From assembly GCF_037948395.1 (NCBI RefSeq), contig NZ_CP149940.1:4712001-4776000 (forward strand): DNA of 64,000 nt. The letters run 5' to 3'. The notes below the pieces were generated by a model. It saw only the letters and a list, made by a program, of their open reading frames with translations. It was not told the origin of the DNA and searched no databases. Both the position numbers and the translations under genes were made by a program. Numbering within the stretch: position 1 is the stretch's first letter; every line of letters begins with the position of its first letter. Shown piece after piece: positions 14,681 to 26,899 of the stretch. The stretch is from Serratia nevei (GTDB taxonomy: Bacteria; Pseudomonadota; Gammaproteobacteria; Enterobacterales; Enterobacteriaceae).

Positions 14681-15181
14681 TTACTTCACCACGCGCAGCG
14701 CCGGGCGGCCACCGCGCGGCGGCTGCGGCGGCTCGTCGTCCGGGCCGTTGTCTTCCGCGGTATCCGGGCGATCGCCGTCGATCACCGACATCAGGGTTTC
14801 CGAAGGGATCGTCTCATTGTCCAGGCCTTCGAACACGCCTTCGCTCTCGTCGTAGGCGGCTTCCGGTTCGAACATCGTGCCGGCGCCGTTTTCACGCGCA
14901 TAGATCGCCAGCACGGCGGCCATCGGCACCGAAACCTGACGCGGCACGCCGCCGAAGCGCGCGTTGAACTGCACGTCTTCATTGCCCAACGCCAGGTTGC
15001 CTACCGCGCGCGGCGCGATATTCAGCACGATCTGGCCGTCACGCGCGAACTCCATCGGCACCTGCACGTCCGGGCGAGTCACGTCGACCACCAGGTGCGG
15101 CGTCAGCTGGTTATCCAGCAGCCAGTCATAGAACGCCCGCAGCAGATACGGGCGACGCGGCGTCATCTGAGACATGTCCAT
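14681..15181 (-). CDS. sspB: SspB, ClpXP specificity adaptor
   Basis: A 166-residue adaptor that binds ssrA-tagged polypeptides and delivers them to ClpXP. The N-terminal fold (LLRAFYDWLLDNQLTPHLVVD) binds the tag. A long acidic flexible linker leads to the C-terminal ClpX-docking tail RGGRPALRVVK, which is conserved here. It starts 5 bp after sspA and is cotranscribed with it. Confidence 0.96.
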   Translation of the reverse strand: MDMSQMTPRRPYLLRAFYDWLLDNQLTPHLVVDVTRPDVQVPMEFARDGQIVLNIAPRAVGNLALGNEDVQFNARFGGVPRQVSVPMAAVLAIYARENGAGTMFEPEAAYDESEGVFEGLDNETIPSETLMSVIDGDRPDTAEDNGPDDEPPQPPRGGRPALRVVK

Positions 15182-15186
15182 CGCGC

Positions 15187-15828
15187 TTAGCCCCGGGTTT
15201 GCAGGCGCATTTCACGCTCGGCTTCGGTCAGGGAAGCCAGGAAAGCGTCGCGTTCGAAGACGCGGGTCATGTAGCCTTTCAGCTCTTTGGAGCCGGCACC
15301 GCTCAACTCAATGCCCAGCTGCGGCAGACGCCACAACAGCGGCGCCAGATAGCAATCCACCAGGCTGAACTCTTCGCTCATGAAATATGGCGCCTGACCG
15401 AAGATCGGTGCGATCGCCAGCAGCTCCTCGCGCAGTTGGCGACGGGCGGACTCCGCTTCCTGACCGCTGCTCTGCTCGATCTTGTCCATCAGCGAGTACC
15501 AGTTCTTCTCGATGCGCAGCATCATCAGACGGCTCTCGCCACGGGCAACCGGGTAAACCGGCATCAGCGGCGGGTGTGGGAAACGCTCATCCAGGTATTC
15601 CATGATGATGCGGGATTCATACAGGGTCAGTTCGCGATCGACCAGCGTAGGCACCGTCTGGTAAGGGTTGAGGTCAATCAGATCTTGCGGCAGGTTATCC
15701 ATTTCGACCTGCTCGATCTCGACGCTGACACCTTTCTCCGCCAGTACGATACGTACTTGATGGCTAAAAATGTCGGTCGGGCCAGAGAACAGCGTCATTA
15801 CCGAACGTTTGTTGGCAGCGACAGCCAT
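15187..15828 (-). CDS. sspA: SspA, stringent starvation protein A
   Basis: A 213-residue GST-fold protein that lacks GST activity. It binds RNA polymerase, is needed for acid and starvation survival, and lowers H-NS levels in E. coli. N-terminal thioredoxin-like domain (about 10-88) and helical C-terminal domain are evident; the family surface motif region around PHPPLMPVYP is present. The start MAVAANKRS was preferred over an in-frame upstream start because TTGGAGG lies 7 bp ahead of it. The 324 bp upstream hold the rpsI terminator and the sspA promoter region, with no gene. Confidence 0.96.
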   Translation of the reverse strand: MAVAANKRSVMTLFSGPTDIFSHQVRIVLAEKGVSVEIEQVEMDNLPQDLIDLNPYQTVPTLVDRELTLYESRIIMEYLDERFPHPPLMPVYPVARGESRLMMLRIEKNWYSLMDKIEQSSGQEAESARRQLREELLAIAPIFGQAPYFMSEEFSLVDCYLAPLLWRLPQLGIELSGAGSKELKGYMTRVFERDAFLASLTEAEREMRLQTRG

Positions 15829-16090
15829 GAAAACCTCCAAGTTATCTAGAAAATACTGCGAATAGCCAACTGACAGGCTGCTATCCTGAATAATCTTGCC
15901 GCAGGCCGGCAGCACGCAGCGCGACCCGAGCCCATGAAAAACCGGCCCAGGAGGTCAACTGCACGGCGAACAGGCGCAAAAGTGGGTGATAGTTTACCAG
16001 ATTTTGCTTGTTTTGTGGGACGGTGCGGCGAATTCATGTTGAATTGTCTGATCTGCCACAGATTTTAGTCGGGGACGGCGGATTTCAGGC

Positions 16091-16123
16091 ATAAAAAAAC
16101 CCGGTGAAGCACCGGGTTTTTTG
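16091..16123. terminator. rplM-rpsI terminator
   Basis: AAAAAAACCCGGTG, loop AAG, CACCGGGTTTTTT: a strong symmetrical hairpin about 30 bp after the rpsI stop. It could work in both directions. Confidence 0.9.
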
Positions 16124-16152
16124 CGTAAATCGCACTGCCGAAGCAGCGAAAA

Positions 16153-17055
<903 letters not shown>

Positions 17056-17152
17056 TCACACGACCATACAAGTCCAGCAAACCTACCCCTTCGAATAGCC
17101 ATTGCCGGCACTATAAAGTTTTTGGGAAAAAAAACTTTGTTGTAACGTGGGG

Positions 17153-17189
17153 TCGCAAGATTATAGAGAAGTCGCTCACAAAGATCGAA
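17153..17189 (-). promoter_or_regulatory. rplM-rpsI promoter
   Basis: On the minus strand a consensus -10 TATAAT (17165-17160) is preceded by TTCGAT at 18 bp spacing and followed by CTTGCGACCCC. Transcription would begin near 17153, which gives a leader of about 165 nt. From memory, the TATAATCTTGCGACCCC block also occurs at the E. coli rplM promoter. Confidence 0.65.
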
Positions 17190-17253
17190 CGGTTTTTGAA
17201 TGGAAAATAAATTTATCGCCGGCGGCAGGCAACCGGCGATAGGCCCGGCGGAC

Positions 17254-18381
17254 TCAGGGCAGATGCGGCAGCTTGAGGTACTCTTCGCTCTGCATTTCCT
17301 GCAGGCGCGACAGGCAGCGCTGGTACTCGAACTTCAGCCTCTCCCCCTGGTAGATCTCGAACATCGACGCCTCGGCGCCGATCACCAGCTTGACGTGTCG
17401 CTCGTAAAATTCGTCCACCAGCGCCAGGAAGCGGCGCGCGGTATTCTCTTTCAGCGGCCCCATCACCTGCACATTATACAGGATCACGCTGTGATACAGC
17501 CGCGACAGCGCAATGTAGTCCAGCTGGCTGCGCGCCTCTTCGCACAGCGTGTGGAAATCCACCGCCAGCACGCCGTCCACCGAACGGATCGCCTGCAGCG
17601 GCCGATGGTTGATCTGCAGCACCGGCGCGTCCTCCCCCGCCTTGCCCGCCAGCTTGACGAACATCCGATCCAGGGTCGCGCGCGTCTGGTCGTTCAGCGG
17701 CGTCAGATAGAGGTGCGCCTGGGTCAGGGTACGCAGACGATAGTCGATGCCGGCGTCGACGTTCATCACGTCGCAGTACTCATTGATCAGATCGATTGCC
17801 GGCAGGAAACGCGCCCGCTGCAGGCCGTTGCGGTACAGATCGTCCGGCGGGATGTTCGACGTGGCCACCAGCGTGATGCCCCGGGCGAACAGCGCCTGCA
17901 GCAGCGTGGCCAGCAGCATGGCGTCGGTGATGTCGGACACGAAGAATTCGTCGAAGCACAGTACGTCGGTTTCGGCCTTGAAGCCGTCGGCGACGATTTC
18001 CAGCGGGTTTTCCCGCCCTTGCAGTTCGGTCAGCTCTTCATGCACCCGCAGCATGAAGCGGTGGAAGTGCAGACGCATTTTGCGATCGCCCGGCAGGCTG
18101 TGGAAGAACATGTCCATCAGCCAGGTTTTGCCGCGCCCGACGCCGCCCCACATATACAGCCCCTGCACCGGACGCTGCGGCGCCGTTTCGCCGCCCTTGC
18201 CCAACAAACGGCTGAGCTTGCCGCGCAGCCCGCCCGCAGGCGCGCTCGCCGCGGGCTTTTGCAGCAGAGCCTGATAAATGCGATCCAGTTGAGCGACGGC
18301 CCGGCGTTGAACCTCATCGGCCTGATATTCCCCCGCGTCCAGCGCCTGCTGGTAGCGAGATAACGGTGATAGTGCCTGCAT
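17254..18381 (-). CDS. zapE: ZapE, AFG1-family division ATPase
   Basis: A 375-residue ATPase recruited to the Z-ring late in constriction and needed under low oxygen or high temperature in E. coli. Walker A is GGVGRGKT at about 79-86, and Walker B is LCFDEFFVSD. The AFG1 family core and C-terminal region are complete. It is divergent from zapG; the 231 bp between them has a TATAGT-like box near 18551 but no gene. Confidence 0.95.
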   Translation of the reverse strand: MQALSPLSRYQQALDAGEYQADEVQRRAVAQLDRIYQALLQKPAASAPAGGLRGKLSRLLGKGGETAPQRPVQGLYMWGGVGRGKTWLMDMFFHSLPGDRKMRLHFHRFMLRVHEELTELQGRENPLEIVADGFKAETDVLCFDEFFVSDITDAMLLATLLQALFARGITLVATSNIPPDDLYRNGLQRARFLPAIDLINEYCDVMNVDAGIDYRLRTLTQAHLYLTPLNDQTRATLDRMFVKLAGKAGEDAPVLQINHRPLQAIRSVDGVLAVDFHTLCEEARSQLDYIALSRLYHSVILYNVQVMGPLKENTARRFLALVDEFYERHVKLVIGAEASMFEIYQGERLKFEYQRCLSRLQEMQSEEYLKLPHLP

Positions 18382-18612
18382 CTGTTCGATGTTCCCTAAG
18401 AACGCTTAGAAATTATTTAGCCAACGTTAGCGGCAAGTTGATGCCGATTCGCACCGTTATCGCCACAAATGCCCGCTGCGGGCGCCGTTGAAAACCCTGT
18501 AAACACTGGGTGGAAGCGCATCAGGATTCCACTCGGACAAGGTTAACGGTTATAGTGGATATTATTAAGTGAAAAATCCCTGCGGAACAACGAAGTCAAA
18601 ATAGGAGTCATC

Positions 18613-19014
18613 ATGACCTGGGAGTATGCGCTGATTGGTTTGGTCGTCGGTATCGTGATTGGGGCGGTGGCGATGCGTTTTGGCAACCGTAAATTACGTC
18701 AACAACAAGTCCTGCAGAACGAGCTGGACAAGAGCAAAACCGAGCTGGAAGAGTACCGCCAGGAGCTGGTCGGCCACTTCGCCCGCAGCGCCGAGCTGCT
18801 GGACAACATGGCTCGCGATTATCGCCAGCTGTATCAGCATATGGCGAAAAGCTCCAACAACCTGCTGCCGGATCTGCCGATGCAGGAGAACCCGTTCCGC
18901 TATCGCCTGACCGAAGCGGAAGCGGACAACGATCAGGCGCCGGTGGAAATGCCGCGCGACTATTCTGAAGGGGCCTCCGGCCTGCTGCGCGGTCAAAGCG
19001 CACGCCGCGACTGA
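18613..19014 (+). CDS. zapG: ZapG, DUF1043 cell-division membrane protein
   Basis: A 133-residue protein formerly called YhcB: one N-terminal membrane helix (about 4-22), then a long coiled coil (about 30-75) and a polar C-terminal tail. It connects envelope synthesis with division in E. coli. Start ATG follows AGGAG with good spacing. A terminator lies 14 bp downstream. Confidence 0.94.
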   Translation: MTWEYALIGLVVGIVIGAVAMRFGNRKLRQQQVLQNELDKSKTELEEYRQELVGHFARSAELLDNMARDYRQLYQHMAKSSNNLLPDLPMQENPFRYRLTEAEADNDQAPVEMPRDYSEGASGLLRGQSARRD

Positions 19015-19027
19015 TATTCCTTCTTCG

Positions 19028-19053
19028 CCCGCGGGGCCACCCGCGGGTTTATT
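19028..19053 (+). terminator. Terminator after zapG
   Basis: CCCGCGG (19028-19034), loop GGCCAC, CCGCGGG (19041-19047), then TTTATT. Confidence 0.7.
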
Positions 19054-19195
19054 CCCCCTTTGTGCCTTATTGACCTTCCTTCGCATTACCTTTACTGAAC
19101 TTTGCACGCAAATTCACGGTCTTACCCTTCACTATGACAAGGTGATTGCCTTATCATCAAATTTTCATCGGCAGGTATTGAGAGAGTTATCATCA

Positions 19196-20566
19196 ATGAA
19201 GAAAAAGTCTTTAATTCTTAGTGCATTGGCAATGAGCCTCGGCCTGGCGTTCAGCGCCGTACCGGTGGCCAACGCGGCCCTGCCCGTTGCCGTTCAGGGG
19301 CAGCCGCTGCCGAGCCTGGCGCCGATGCTGGAAAAAGTCTTGCCCGCCGTAGTGAGCGTGCATGTCGCAGGCACCCAGGTGCAGCGTCAACAGCTGCCGG
19401 AAGAGTTCAGACGCTTCTTCGGCCCCAATTTCCCCGGCCAACAGCAAAGCTCCCGCCCGTTTGAAGGGCTGGGTTCCGGCGTCATCATCGACGCCGCCAA
19501 AGGCTACGTGCTGACCAACAATCACGTCATCAACAACGCCGATAAAATCCGCGTACAGTTGAACGACGGGCGCGAACTGGACGCCAAGCTGGTCGGCCGC
19601 GATGAGCAATCCGACATCGCCCTGCTGCAGCTCAGCGACACCAAAAACCTGACCGCCATCAAGATGGCCGATTCCGACCAGCTACGCGTCGGCGACTTCG
19701 CTGTGGCGGTCGGCAACCCGTTTGGCCTGGGCCAAACCGCCACTTCAGGCATCATCTCGGCGCTGGGCCGCACCGGCCTGAATCTGGAAGGGCTGGAAAA
19801 CTTCATTCAGACCGACGCCTCGATCAACCGCGGCAACTCCGGCGGCGCGTTGGTTAACCTGAACGGCGAGCTGATCGGCATCAATACCGCCATTCTCGCG
19901 CCGAGCGGCGGCAACGTCGGCATCGGTTTCGCCATTCCGAGCAATATGGCGCAGAACCTGAGCCAGCAACTGATCGAATTCGGCGAAGTGAAACGCGGCC
20001 TGCTCGGCATCAAGGGCAGCGAAATGACCCCTGACATGGCCAAAGCCTTCAACACCGACGCGCAGCGCGGCGCCTTCGTCAGCGAAGTGCTGCCGAAATC
20101 CGCCGCCGCCAAGGCCGGCATCAAAGCCGGGGATATTCTGGTTTCCGTCGACGGCAAGCCGGTGAACAGCTTCGCCGAGCTGCGCGCCAAGGTCGGCACC
20201 ACTGCGCCGGGCAAAACCCTCAAAGTGGGCCTGCTGCGCGACGGCAAACCGCAGGAAGTCTCGGTCACGCTGGACAACAGCGAGAGCGCCTCGACCAATG
20301 CCGAAACGCTGTCGCCGGCGCTGCAGGGCGTTTCCCTCAGCAACGGTGCGCTGCCGAGCGGCGACAAGGGCGTGAAGGTAGAGAACGTGGATAAAGGCTC
20401 GACGGCGGCGCAAATCGGCCTGCAAAAAGGCGACGTGATCATCGGCGTCAACCGCCAGCGCGTGGACAGCATTACCGCGCTGCGCAAGGTGCTGGAAGCC
20501 AAACCACCGGTGATGGCGCTCAATATCGTGCGCGGTACCGAAACCATTTATCTGCTGCTGCGTTAA
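19196..20566 (+). CDS. degQ: DegQ, periplasmic HtrA-family protease and chaperone
   Basis: A 456-residue exported serine protease. A Sec signal peptide of about 27 residues ends in VANA. The trypsin-like domain carries the triad His (TNNHVIN), Asp (SDIALLQL) and Ser (RGNSGGAL). Two PDZ domains follow (about 260-350 and 370-455). It degrades or refolds misfolded periplasmic proteins as 6- to 24-mers. The frame opens 42 codons upstream, but the conserved start is MKKKSLILS. It lies 88 bp before degS. Confidence 0.95.
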   Translation: MKKKSLILSALAMSLGLAFSAVPVANAALPVAVQGQPLPSLAPMLEKVLPAVVSVHVAGTQVQRQQLPEEFRRFFGPNFPGQQQSSRPFEGLGSGVIIDAAKGYVLTNNHVINNADKIRVQLNDGRELDAKLVGRDEQSDIALLQLSDTKNLTAIKMADSDQLRVGDFAVAVGNPFGLGQTATSGIISALGRTGLNLEGLENFIQTDASINRGNSGGALVNLNGELIGINTAILAPSGGNVGIGFAIPSNMAQNLSQQLIEFGEVKRGLLGIKGSEMTPDMAKAFNTDAQRGAFVSEVLPKSAAAKAGIKAGDILVSVDGKPVNSFAELRAKVGTTAPGKTLKVGLLRDGKPQEVSVTLDNSESASTNAETLSPALQGVSLSNGALPSGDKGVKVENVDKGSTAAQIGLQKGDVIIGVNRQRVDSITALRKVLEAKPPVMALNIVRGTETIYLLLR

Positions 20567-20654
20567 TTTGTGCAAAAACCGGGCTCGGTGACATACTGCG
20601 CCCGGTTAACTCATGCTATCCTCCGAACATCGTTCACCACACCACGAAAACTCC

Positions 20655-21713
20655 ATGTTTGCTAAGCTCTTGCGTTCTGTCGTTATCGGTCTCATCGTTG
20701 CCGGCCTGCTGTTGGCTGCCCTGCCCATGCTGCGCTCTTCCAACGGCCTGTTTGCAGAGAAAACCGAGAATACCAGCGACGAAACGCCGGTGAGCTACAA
20801 CAAGGCAGTGCGCCGCGCCGCGCCCGCCGTGGTGAACATCTACAACCGCAACCTGAACGGCGCCGCCAACGTGCTGTCGCTCGGTTCCGGCGTGATCATG
20901 AACGAACGCGGCTATATCATCACCAACCGCCACGTGATCAAAGACGCCCAGCAGATCACCGTGGTGTTGCAGGACGGCCGCCGCTACGAAGCGCTGCTGG
21001 TCGGCTCCGACGGCCTGACCGATTTGGCGGTGCTGAAGATCGATCCCGGCAACCTGCCGGTGATCCCGACCAACAAAAACCGCGTTGCCCACGTCGGGGA
21101 CGTGGTGCTGGCAATCGGCAACCCGTATAACCTGGGGCAGACCGTCACTCAGGGCATCCTCAGCGCCACCGGGCGCATCAGTATGAGCACCACCGGCCGA
21201 CAGACTTTCCTGCAGACCGACGCTTCAATCAACCGCGGCAACTCCGGCGGCGCGCTGGTCAACTCGCTGGGCGAACTGATCGGCATCAACACCCTGACCT
21301 ATGACAAAATCACCGACGGCGAAACGCCGGAGGGCCTCGGCTTCGCCATTCCGATCGAACTGGCCACCAAAATCATGGACAAGCTGATCCGCGACGGCCG
21401 CGTGATCCGTGGCTATTTCGGCATTCAGGGCAAGGAGATCATTCCGCTGCGTTCCTCCAATTCCGGCATCGATCGCCTGCAGGGCATCATCGTGACCGAA
21501 ATTACGCCGAACGGCCCGGCGAGCAGCGCCGGTTTCCAGATCAACGACATCATCATCAACGTGGATAACAAACCGGCGGTGTCCGTGCTGGAGACCATGG
21601 ATCAGGTCGCGGAGATCAGGCCGGGCACCGAGATACCGGTCATCGTGCTGCGCGACGGCAAGCGCATTACGTTGAAAATGACGGTGGGTGAATTCCCGGA
21701 AGACAGTAATTAA
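20655..21713 (+). CDS. degS: DegS, site-1 protease of the sigma-E response
   Basis: A 352-residue inner-membrane-anchored protease: one N-terminal helix (about 8-26) without a cleavage site, then the protease domain with His (TNRHVI), Asp (TDLAVLKI) and Ser (RGNSGGAL), and a single PDZ domain. The PDZ senses the C-termini of unfolded porins; activation leads to cleavage of RseA. A hairpin (ACCGGGC / GCCCGGT, 20578-20606) lies between degQ and degS without a T-tract. Start MFAKLLRS was set by homology. Confidence 0.95.
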   Translation: MFAKLLRSVVIGLIVAGLLLAALPMLRSSNGLFAEKTENTSDETPVSYNKAVRRAAPAVVNIYNRNLNGAANVLSLGSGVIMNERGYIITNRHVIKDAQQITVVLQDGRRYEALLVGSDGLTDLAVLKIDPGNLPVIPTNKNRVAHVGDVVLAIGNPYNLGQTVTQGILSATGRISMSTTGRQTFLQTDASINRGNSGGALVNSLGELIGINTLTYDKITDGETPEGLGFAIPIELATKIMDKLIRDGRVIRGYFGIQGKEIIPLRSSNSGIDRLQGIIVTEITPNGPASSAGFQINDIIINVDNKPAVSVLETMDQVAEIRPGTEIPVIVLRDGKRITLKMTVGEFPEDSN

Positions 21714-21748
21714 AAAAGGGCCGGCATTGATAGCCGGCCCTTTGATTT
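21712..21748. terminator. Bidirectional terminator between degS and murA
   Basis: AAAAAAGGGCCGGC, loop ATTGATA, GCCGGCCCTTT then GATTTT. It sits between the converging degS and murA genes. Confidence 0.88.
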
Positions 21749-21784
21749 TCATCCCGCCGACGCAGCCGCGCCGGCGCTAATCAC

Positions 21785-23062
<1,278 letters not shown>

Positions 23063-23099
23063 CTAATCTGAAGCTGCCCGCCCGGCAGGGCAAACAGCC

Positions 23100-23354
23100 T
23101 TAAAATCCGTTGAGTTTGCGGTCTCGCTGCCACTCTTCAGGGGTGTACGCCTTGATAGACAAGGCATGAATGCGGTTGTCCGCAATGTATTCCATCAGCG
23201 GTGCGTAAACCGTCTGCTGTTTTTTGACGCGGCTCATACCGGCGAACAGTTCACCGACCACGATCGCCTGAAAATGGCTGCCGTCGCCCGTCACATGTAC
23301 TTCATCCAGTGCCAATGCCTGCATCAGCACGTCTTTAATCTCGTTGGTTTCCAT
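23100..23354 (-). CDS. ibaG: IbaG, BolA-family protein
   Basis: An 84-residue BolA-family protein, acid-inducible in E. coli and able to bind Fe-S clusters with monothiol glutaredoxin. The helix-turn region [17 protein letters not shown] and the family motif around [13 protein letters not shown] are clear. It stands between the mla terminator and murA. Confidence 0.93.
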   Translation of the reverse strand: METNEIKDVLMQALALDEVHVTGDGSHFQAIVVGELFAGMSRVKKQQTVYAPLMEYIADNRIHALSIKAYTPEEWQRDRKLNGF

Positions 23355-23428
23355 AGTATCCAGTTCTGCCGCTAAAGGATCATAAACAGCCTAGTATCTT
23401 AGTGGAATACGATGTTTTCTTAAACTAA

Positions 23429-23460
23429 AGAAAAAGCCCCTGCGTAACAGGGGCTTTGTA
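23429..23460. terminator. mla operon terminator
   Basis: AAAAAGCCCCTG (23431-23442), loop CGTAA, CAGGGGCTTT (23448-23457). It lies after the mlaB stop on the minus strand and before ibaG. Confidence 0.85.
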
Positions 23461-23494
23461 TCGTTTTACCACGCAAGGGCGACGTAAAACGCCG

Positions 23495-23797
23495 CTAACC
23501 GGCGGTATCGACAGGCATTATCGCCTGCAGGTTGTAGAGCGCGATCAGCGTTTTCAGGCGCTCGGTGGCGCCGAAAATTTTTAGCGCTACGCCGCGCTCG
23601 CGCTGCTCTTCCTGCAGATGCAGCAACAGCGCCAGCCCGGCGGAGTCCACCCGCTCCAGTTGCGCCACGTCGATCGCGGTTTTATCCGCCATCAGCGCAT
23701 CGCGCTGCCGCCACAGCGGCTGCAGCGTTTCCCGGTCCAGTTCACCGCGCAGGATCAGCGTCTGCTGCTGTGATTCGAAGCTGAGCGCTGCCGACAT
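23495..23797 (-). CDS. mlaB: MlaB, STAS-domain subunit of the Mla lipid transporter
   Basis: A 100-residue STAS-domain protein that stabilises and activates the MlaF ATPase on the cytosolic face. The STAS core around AQLERVDSAGLALLLHL, with the conserved Ser, is present. The chosen ATG overlaps the mlaC stop in TGATG, and the homologue N-terminus agrees; the frame extends upstream within mlaC. Confidence 0.93.
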   Translation of the reverse strand: MSAALSFESQQQTLILRGELDRETLQPLWRQRDALMADKTAIDVAQLERVDSAGLALLLHLQEEQRERGVALKIFGATERLKTLIALYNLQAIMPVDTAG

Positions 23798-24426
23798 CAG
23801 TTTTTCTTGTCCAGCGTAATAGGCTGCGCGGCGGCGGCCTGCAGCTGTTTGGTCAGGCCATCGATGCCCTGAGTACGCAGCGTGGACGCCCACTCGTTCT
23901 GCTTGGTGGTGATCATGCTGACGCCTTCGGCGATCATGTCATACGCCTGCCAATAGCCGGTTTTGCTGTTCTTGCGCCATTGGAAATCCAGACGCACCGG
24001 CGGGCGGCCGCCGTTGTCGATGATGGTGACGCGAATGGCCACGATGTCGGCATTGCCCAGCGGCTGTTCAGGCGCAATCTGGTAAGTCTGGCCGTGGTAC
24101 ATCGCCAGCGCCTGGCCGTAAGCCTGCTCCAGGTAAGCCTGGAAGGCGGTGAAGTAGGCTTCGCGCTGCGCAGGCGTCGCGTCTTTGTAGTAACGGCCCA
24201 GCACCAGCGCGCCGGCGTATTTCACCTGCACGAACGGCATCAGTTCCTGATGCACGATGGAGCGCAGGTAGTTCGGGTCCTGCTTGATCTTCGGCTGTTC
24301 GTTCTTCAAACGGCTGAAGGTCTTCTGCGCCGCGTCTTGCATCAAGCTGTAAGGATTGGTTTGGTCGGCTGCGCTCGCCAGCGGTGCAACCACCAGCAGA
24401 GCCACCATCAGTAAACGTTTAAACAT
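23797..24426 (-). CDS. mlaC: MlaC, periplasmic phospholipid shuttle
   Basis: A 209-residue Tol-Ttg2-family carrier. A Sec signal peptide (about residues 1-19, ending in ASA) is followed by an all-periplasmic NTF2-like domain that holds phospholipid acyl chains and moves lipid between MlaA at the outer membrane and MlaD. It lies 14 bp after mlaD. Confidence 0.95.
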   Translation of the reverse strand: MFKRLLMVALLVVAPLASAADQTNPYSLMQDAAQKTFSRLKNEQPKIKQDPNYLRSIVHQELMPFVQVKYAGALVLGRYYKDATPAQREAYFTAFQAYLEQAYGQALAMYHGQTYQIAPEQPLGNADIVAIRVTIIDNGGRPPVRLDFQWRKNSKTGYWQAYDMIAEGVSMITTKQNEWASTLRTQGIDGLTKQLQAAAAQPITLDKKN

Positions 24427-24440
24427 GCAGGTATCCTCTC

Positions 24441-24989
24441 TTAATGATTTGGAACAGCGGGTTGCGGTGCGGCGCCGGCAGCCGGCTCAGCGGCCGCGTC
24501 TCCCGATTTGGCGCTGTCCTGACCGCCGCTTTTATACAGGAACTGGCCGATCAGATCTTCCAGAACCATGGCTGATTTGGTGTCCTGGATGGTGCCGCCG
24601 TCTTTCAGAATGGTGGTGCCCATGTCAGGATCTTCGAAGCCCACGTTAAGCGCCAGATATTGCTCGCCCAGCAGGCCGGAGGTGCGGATCGCCAGCGAGC
24701 TGGTATCCGGGATTTGGTCGTACTTTTTCTGGATATCCAGCGCCACGCGCGGCGTGTAGGTTTTCGGATCGAGCTCGATGTCCGCCACGCGGCCGATCAC
24801 CACGCCACCGATCTTCACCGGCGAACGCGGTTTCAGGCCGCCGATGTTGTCGAACGTCGCGTAAATGCGGTAGGTCGGCTCGCTGCCGATCGATTTAAGG
24901 TTCGCCACCTGCAGGCAGATAAACACGATGGCGCACAGCGCGATCAGCATAAATGCCCCAACCCAGATTTCACTCTTCTTCGTTTGCAT
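24441..24989 (-). CDS. mlaD: MlaD, MCE-domain subunit of the Mla transporter
   Basis: A 182-residue protein: one N-terminal membrane helix (about 8-28), a single MCE domain (about 38-115, with [23 protein letters not shown]), and an Ala/Pro-rich C-terminal tail. The hexamer forms a hydrophobic pore above the MlaE dimer. The start [11 protein letters not shown] matches homologues; an ATG five codons upstream was rejected. Confidence 0.95.
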   Translation of the reverse strand: MQTKKSEIWVGAFMLIALCAIVFICLQVANLKSIGSEPTYRIYATFDNIGGLKPRSPVKIGGVVIGRVADIELDPKTYTPRVALDIQKKYDQIPDTSSLAIRTSGLLGEQYLALNVGFEDPDMGTTILKDGGTIQDTKSAMVLEDLIGQFLYKSGGQDSAKSGDAAAEPAAGAAPQPAVPNH

Positions 24990-24993
24990 CGAA

Positions 24994-25776
24994 TCAATTC
25001 CCAAACATCAGTGCTGTCAGCACGAAATCCAATCCCAACACCGCCAGTGACGAATGCACCACGGTACGCGTCGTCGCCCGGCTAATCCCTTCAGAGGTAG
25101 GCACGGCGTCGTACCCGTTGAAAATGGCAATCCAGGTTACGGTAATGGCGAATACCACGCTTTTGATCAGGCAGTTGAGCAGATCTTTTTTCCACTCCAC
25201 GGCGCCCTGCATCGCCGACCAGAAGAAGCCGCTGTCGATGCCCTTCCAGTCCACGCCGACCACCGAGCCGCCCCAGATGCCGATCGCCACGAAAATGATG
25301 GTCAACAGCGGCATGCTGATCAGCCCCGCCCAGAAGCGCGGCGCCACGATGCGCCGCAGCGGATCGACCGCCATCATTTCCAGGCTGGAGATCTGCTCCG
25401 TCGCCTTCATCAGGCCGATTTCCGCCGTGAGCGCGGAACCGGCGCGGCCGGCGAACAGCAGCGCCGTCACCACCGGCCCCAGTTCGCGCAGCAGCGACAG
25501 CGCCACCATCATGCCGAGGCTGGCCTCGGCGCTGTAGGTGGTGAGCACGATATAGCCCTGCAGGCCCAGCACCATGCCGATGAACAGCCCGGAGACCATG
25601 ATGATCAGCAGCGACTGCACGCCGACGCTGTAGAGCTGTTTCAACAACAGCGGCCACTGCTTGCCGGGTTCCGGCCGGCCAATCAACGCGTTGAACAGCA
25701 TCAACCCGGCGCGGCCGAAGCTGGCGCTGGTGTTGATGCCACTGCGCCCCAAGGACGCTAACGCTCTTAATAACAT
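24994..25776 (-). CDS. mlaE: MlaE, permease of the Mla transporter
   Basis: A 260-residue integral inner-membrane permease of the MlaE family (five to six membrane segments), with the conserved cytosolic coupling region [17 protein letters not shown] and the following Pro-containing loop. It forms the core dimer with MlaF. Gaps of 4 bp on both sides show tight coupling with mlaF and mlaD. Confidence 0.96.
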   Translation of the reverse strand: MLLRALASLGRSGINTSASFGRAGLMLFNALIGRPEPGKQWPLLLKQLYSVGVQSLLIIMVSGLFIGMVLGLQGYIVLTTYSAEASLGMMVALSLLRELGPVVTALLFAGRAGSALTAEIGLMKATEQISSLEMMAVDPLRRIVAPRFWAGLISMPLLTIIFVAIGIWGGSVVGVDWKGIDSGFFWSAMQGAVEWKKDLLNCLIKSVVFAITVTWIAIFNGYDAVPTSEGISRATTRTVVHSSLAVLGLDFVLTALMFGN

Positions 25777-25780
25777 GAGC

Positions 25781-26596
25781 TTATTTACTCCCTAAGCCTA
25801 GCAGTTCGGTCTGATAATCCCCGGCCGGGTAACGGAACGGCACCGGCCCATCCGCTATACCATCCAGGAACTGGCGCACGCGCGCATCAGGATTGTTCTG
25901 CAATTGCTGCGTGGTGCCTTCGGCGATCACCCGGTGATCGGCCACGATGTAGGCGTAGTCGGCGATGCTCAGCACCTCCGGCACGTCGTGCGACACCACG
26001 ATGCAGGTAATGCCCAGCGCATGGTTCAGCTCATCGATCAGCTTGACCAGCACCCCCATGGTGATCGGATCCTGGCCGACGAAGGGTTCGTCGAACATGA
26101 TCATATCAGGGTCCAGCGCGATCGCGCGCGCCAACGCCGCCCGACGCGCCATGCCGCCAGAAAGCTCATTGGGCATCAGCTGGGCCGCACCGCGCAGCCC
26201 TACCGCCTCCAGCTTCATCAGCACCGTGCTGCGCAGCAGGGGTTCAGGCAGGTTGCTGTGCTCGCGCAGCGGGTAGGCCACGTTTTCGAATACGGTCAAA
26301 TCGGTGAACAGCGCGCCCGACTGGAACAGCATGCTCATCTTTTTGCGCGCGTCGTATAACTGACGGCGGGACAACGCGGGAATGTTGTCGCCGTCGAACC
26401 AAATCTCCCCGCTGTCCGGCGTCAGCTGGCCGCCTATCAGGCGCAGCAGCGTGGTTTTGCCGATGCCCGATGGCCCCATGATTGCCGTGACCTTGCCTCG
26501 GGGCACCGTCAGGTTGATGTCTTCAAATATCCGCCGGTCGCCGCGCGAGAAGCTCATGTCGCGCACTTCGACCAAATTATCTGCCTTATGGAGCAT
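25781..26596 (-). CDS. mlaF: MlaF, ATPase of the Mla transporter
   Basis: A 271-residue ABC ATPase. Walker A is GPSGIGKTT, the signature is LSGGMARR, and Walker B is MIMFDEPF. The C-terminal extension ([19 protein letters not shown]) is the MlaF tail that contacts the partner subunit and MlaB. The ATG at 26596 was chosen because AAAGGG lies about 9 bp before it; the frame begins eight codons earlier. First gene of the mlaFEDCB operon, which maintains outer-membrane lipid asymmetry. Confidence 0.95.
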   Translation of the reverse strand: MLHKADNLVEVRDMSFSRGDRRIFEDINLTVPRGKVTAIMGPSGIGKTTLLRLIGGQLTPDSGEIWFDGDNIPALSRRQLYDARKKMSMLFQSGALFTDLTVFENVAYPLREHSNLPEPLLRSTVLMKLEAVGLRGAAQLMPNELSGGMARRAALARAIALDPDMIMFDEPFVGQDPITMGVLVKLIDELNHALGITCIVVSHDVPEVLSIADYAYIVADHRVIAEGTTQQLQNNPDARVRQFLDGIADGPVPFRYPAGDYQTELLGLGSK

Positions 26597-26849
26597 GTTA
26601 ATGGACCCTTTACGACTCATCTGTTGCTGAATCTACCCGTGATGTTAAAGCAATGGGCTCAATCCGTCTCATCTTTACAAAAACTTACTGCCATTTCGCG
26701 ACCAATGGTGCCATTGGTTTTACTTTTCCGCGCCACCCGGTCAAAATTGGCGCCATAACGAAAAAAAACGAAACTGTTCAACTATTAGCCGGGAAAAACC
26801 GTTGCTGTAGCTCTAGCGCGCGCAACGGAGGGCAAGCAATACCGCCGCA

Positions 26850-26880
26850 TTGACGGCTTTAACCAACGAACCGGGATAAT
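26850..26880 (+). promoter_or_regulatory. Weak candidate yrbG promoter
   Basis: TTGACG (26850-26855) and GATAAT (26875-26880) are separated by 19 bp, which is suboptimal. The remaining 303 bp gap between mlaF and yrbG holds no gene. Confidence 0.3.
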
Positions 26881-26899
26881 ACCCGACAAAGGATCCTGC

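Noticed and set aside
20578..20606. Terminator between degQ and degS
   Set aside because: The hairpin (ACCGGGC/GCCCGGT) has no T-tract and a 15 nt loop, so it was mentioned under degS only.
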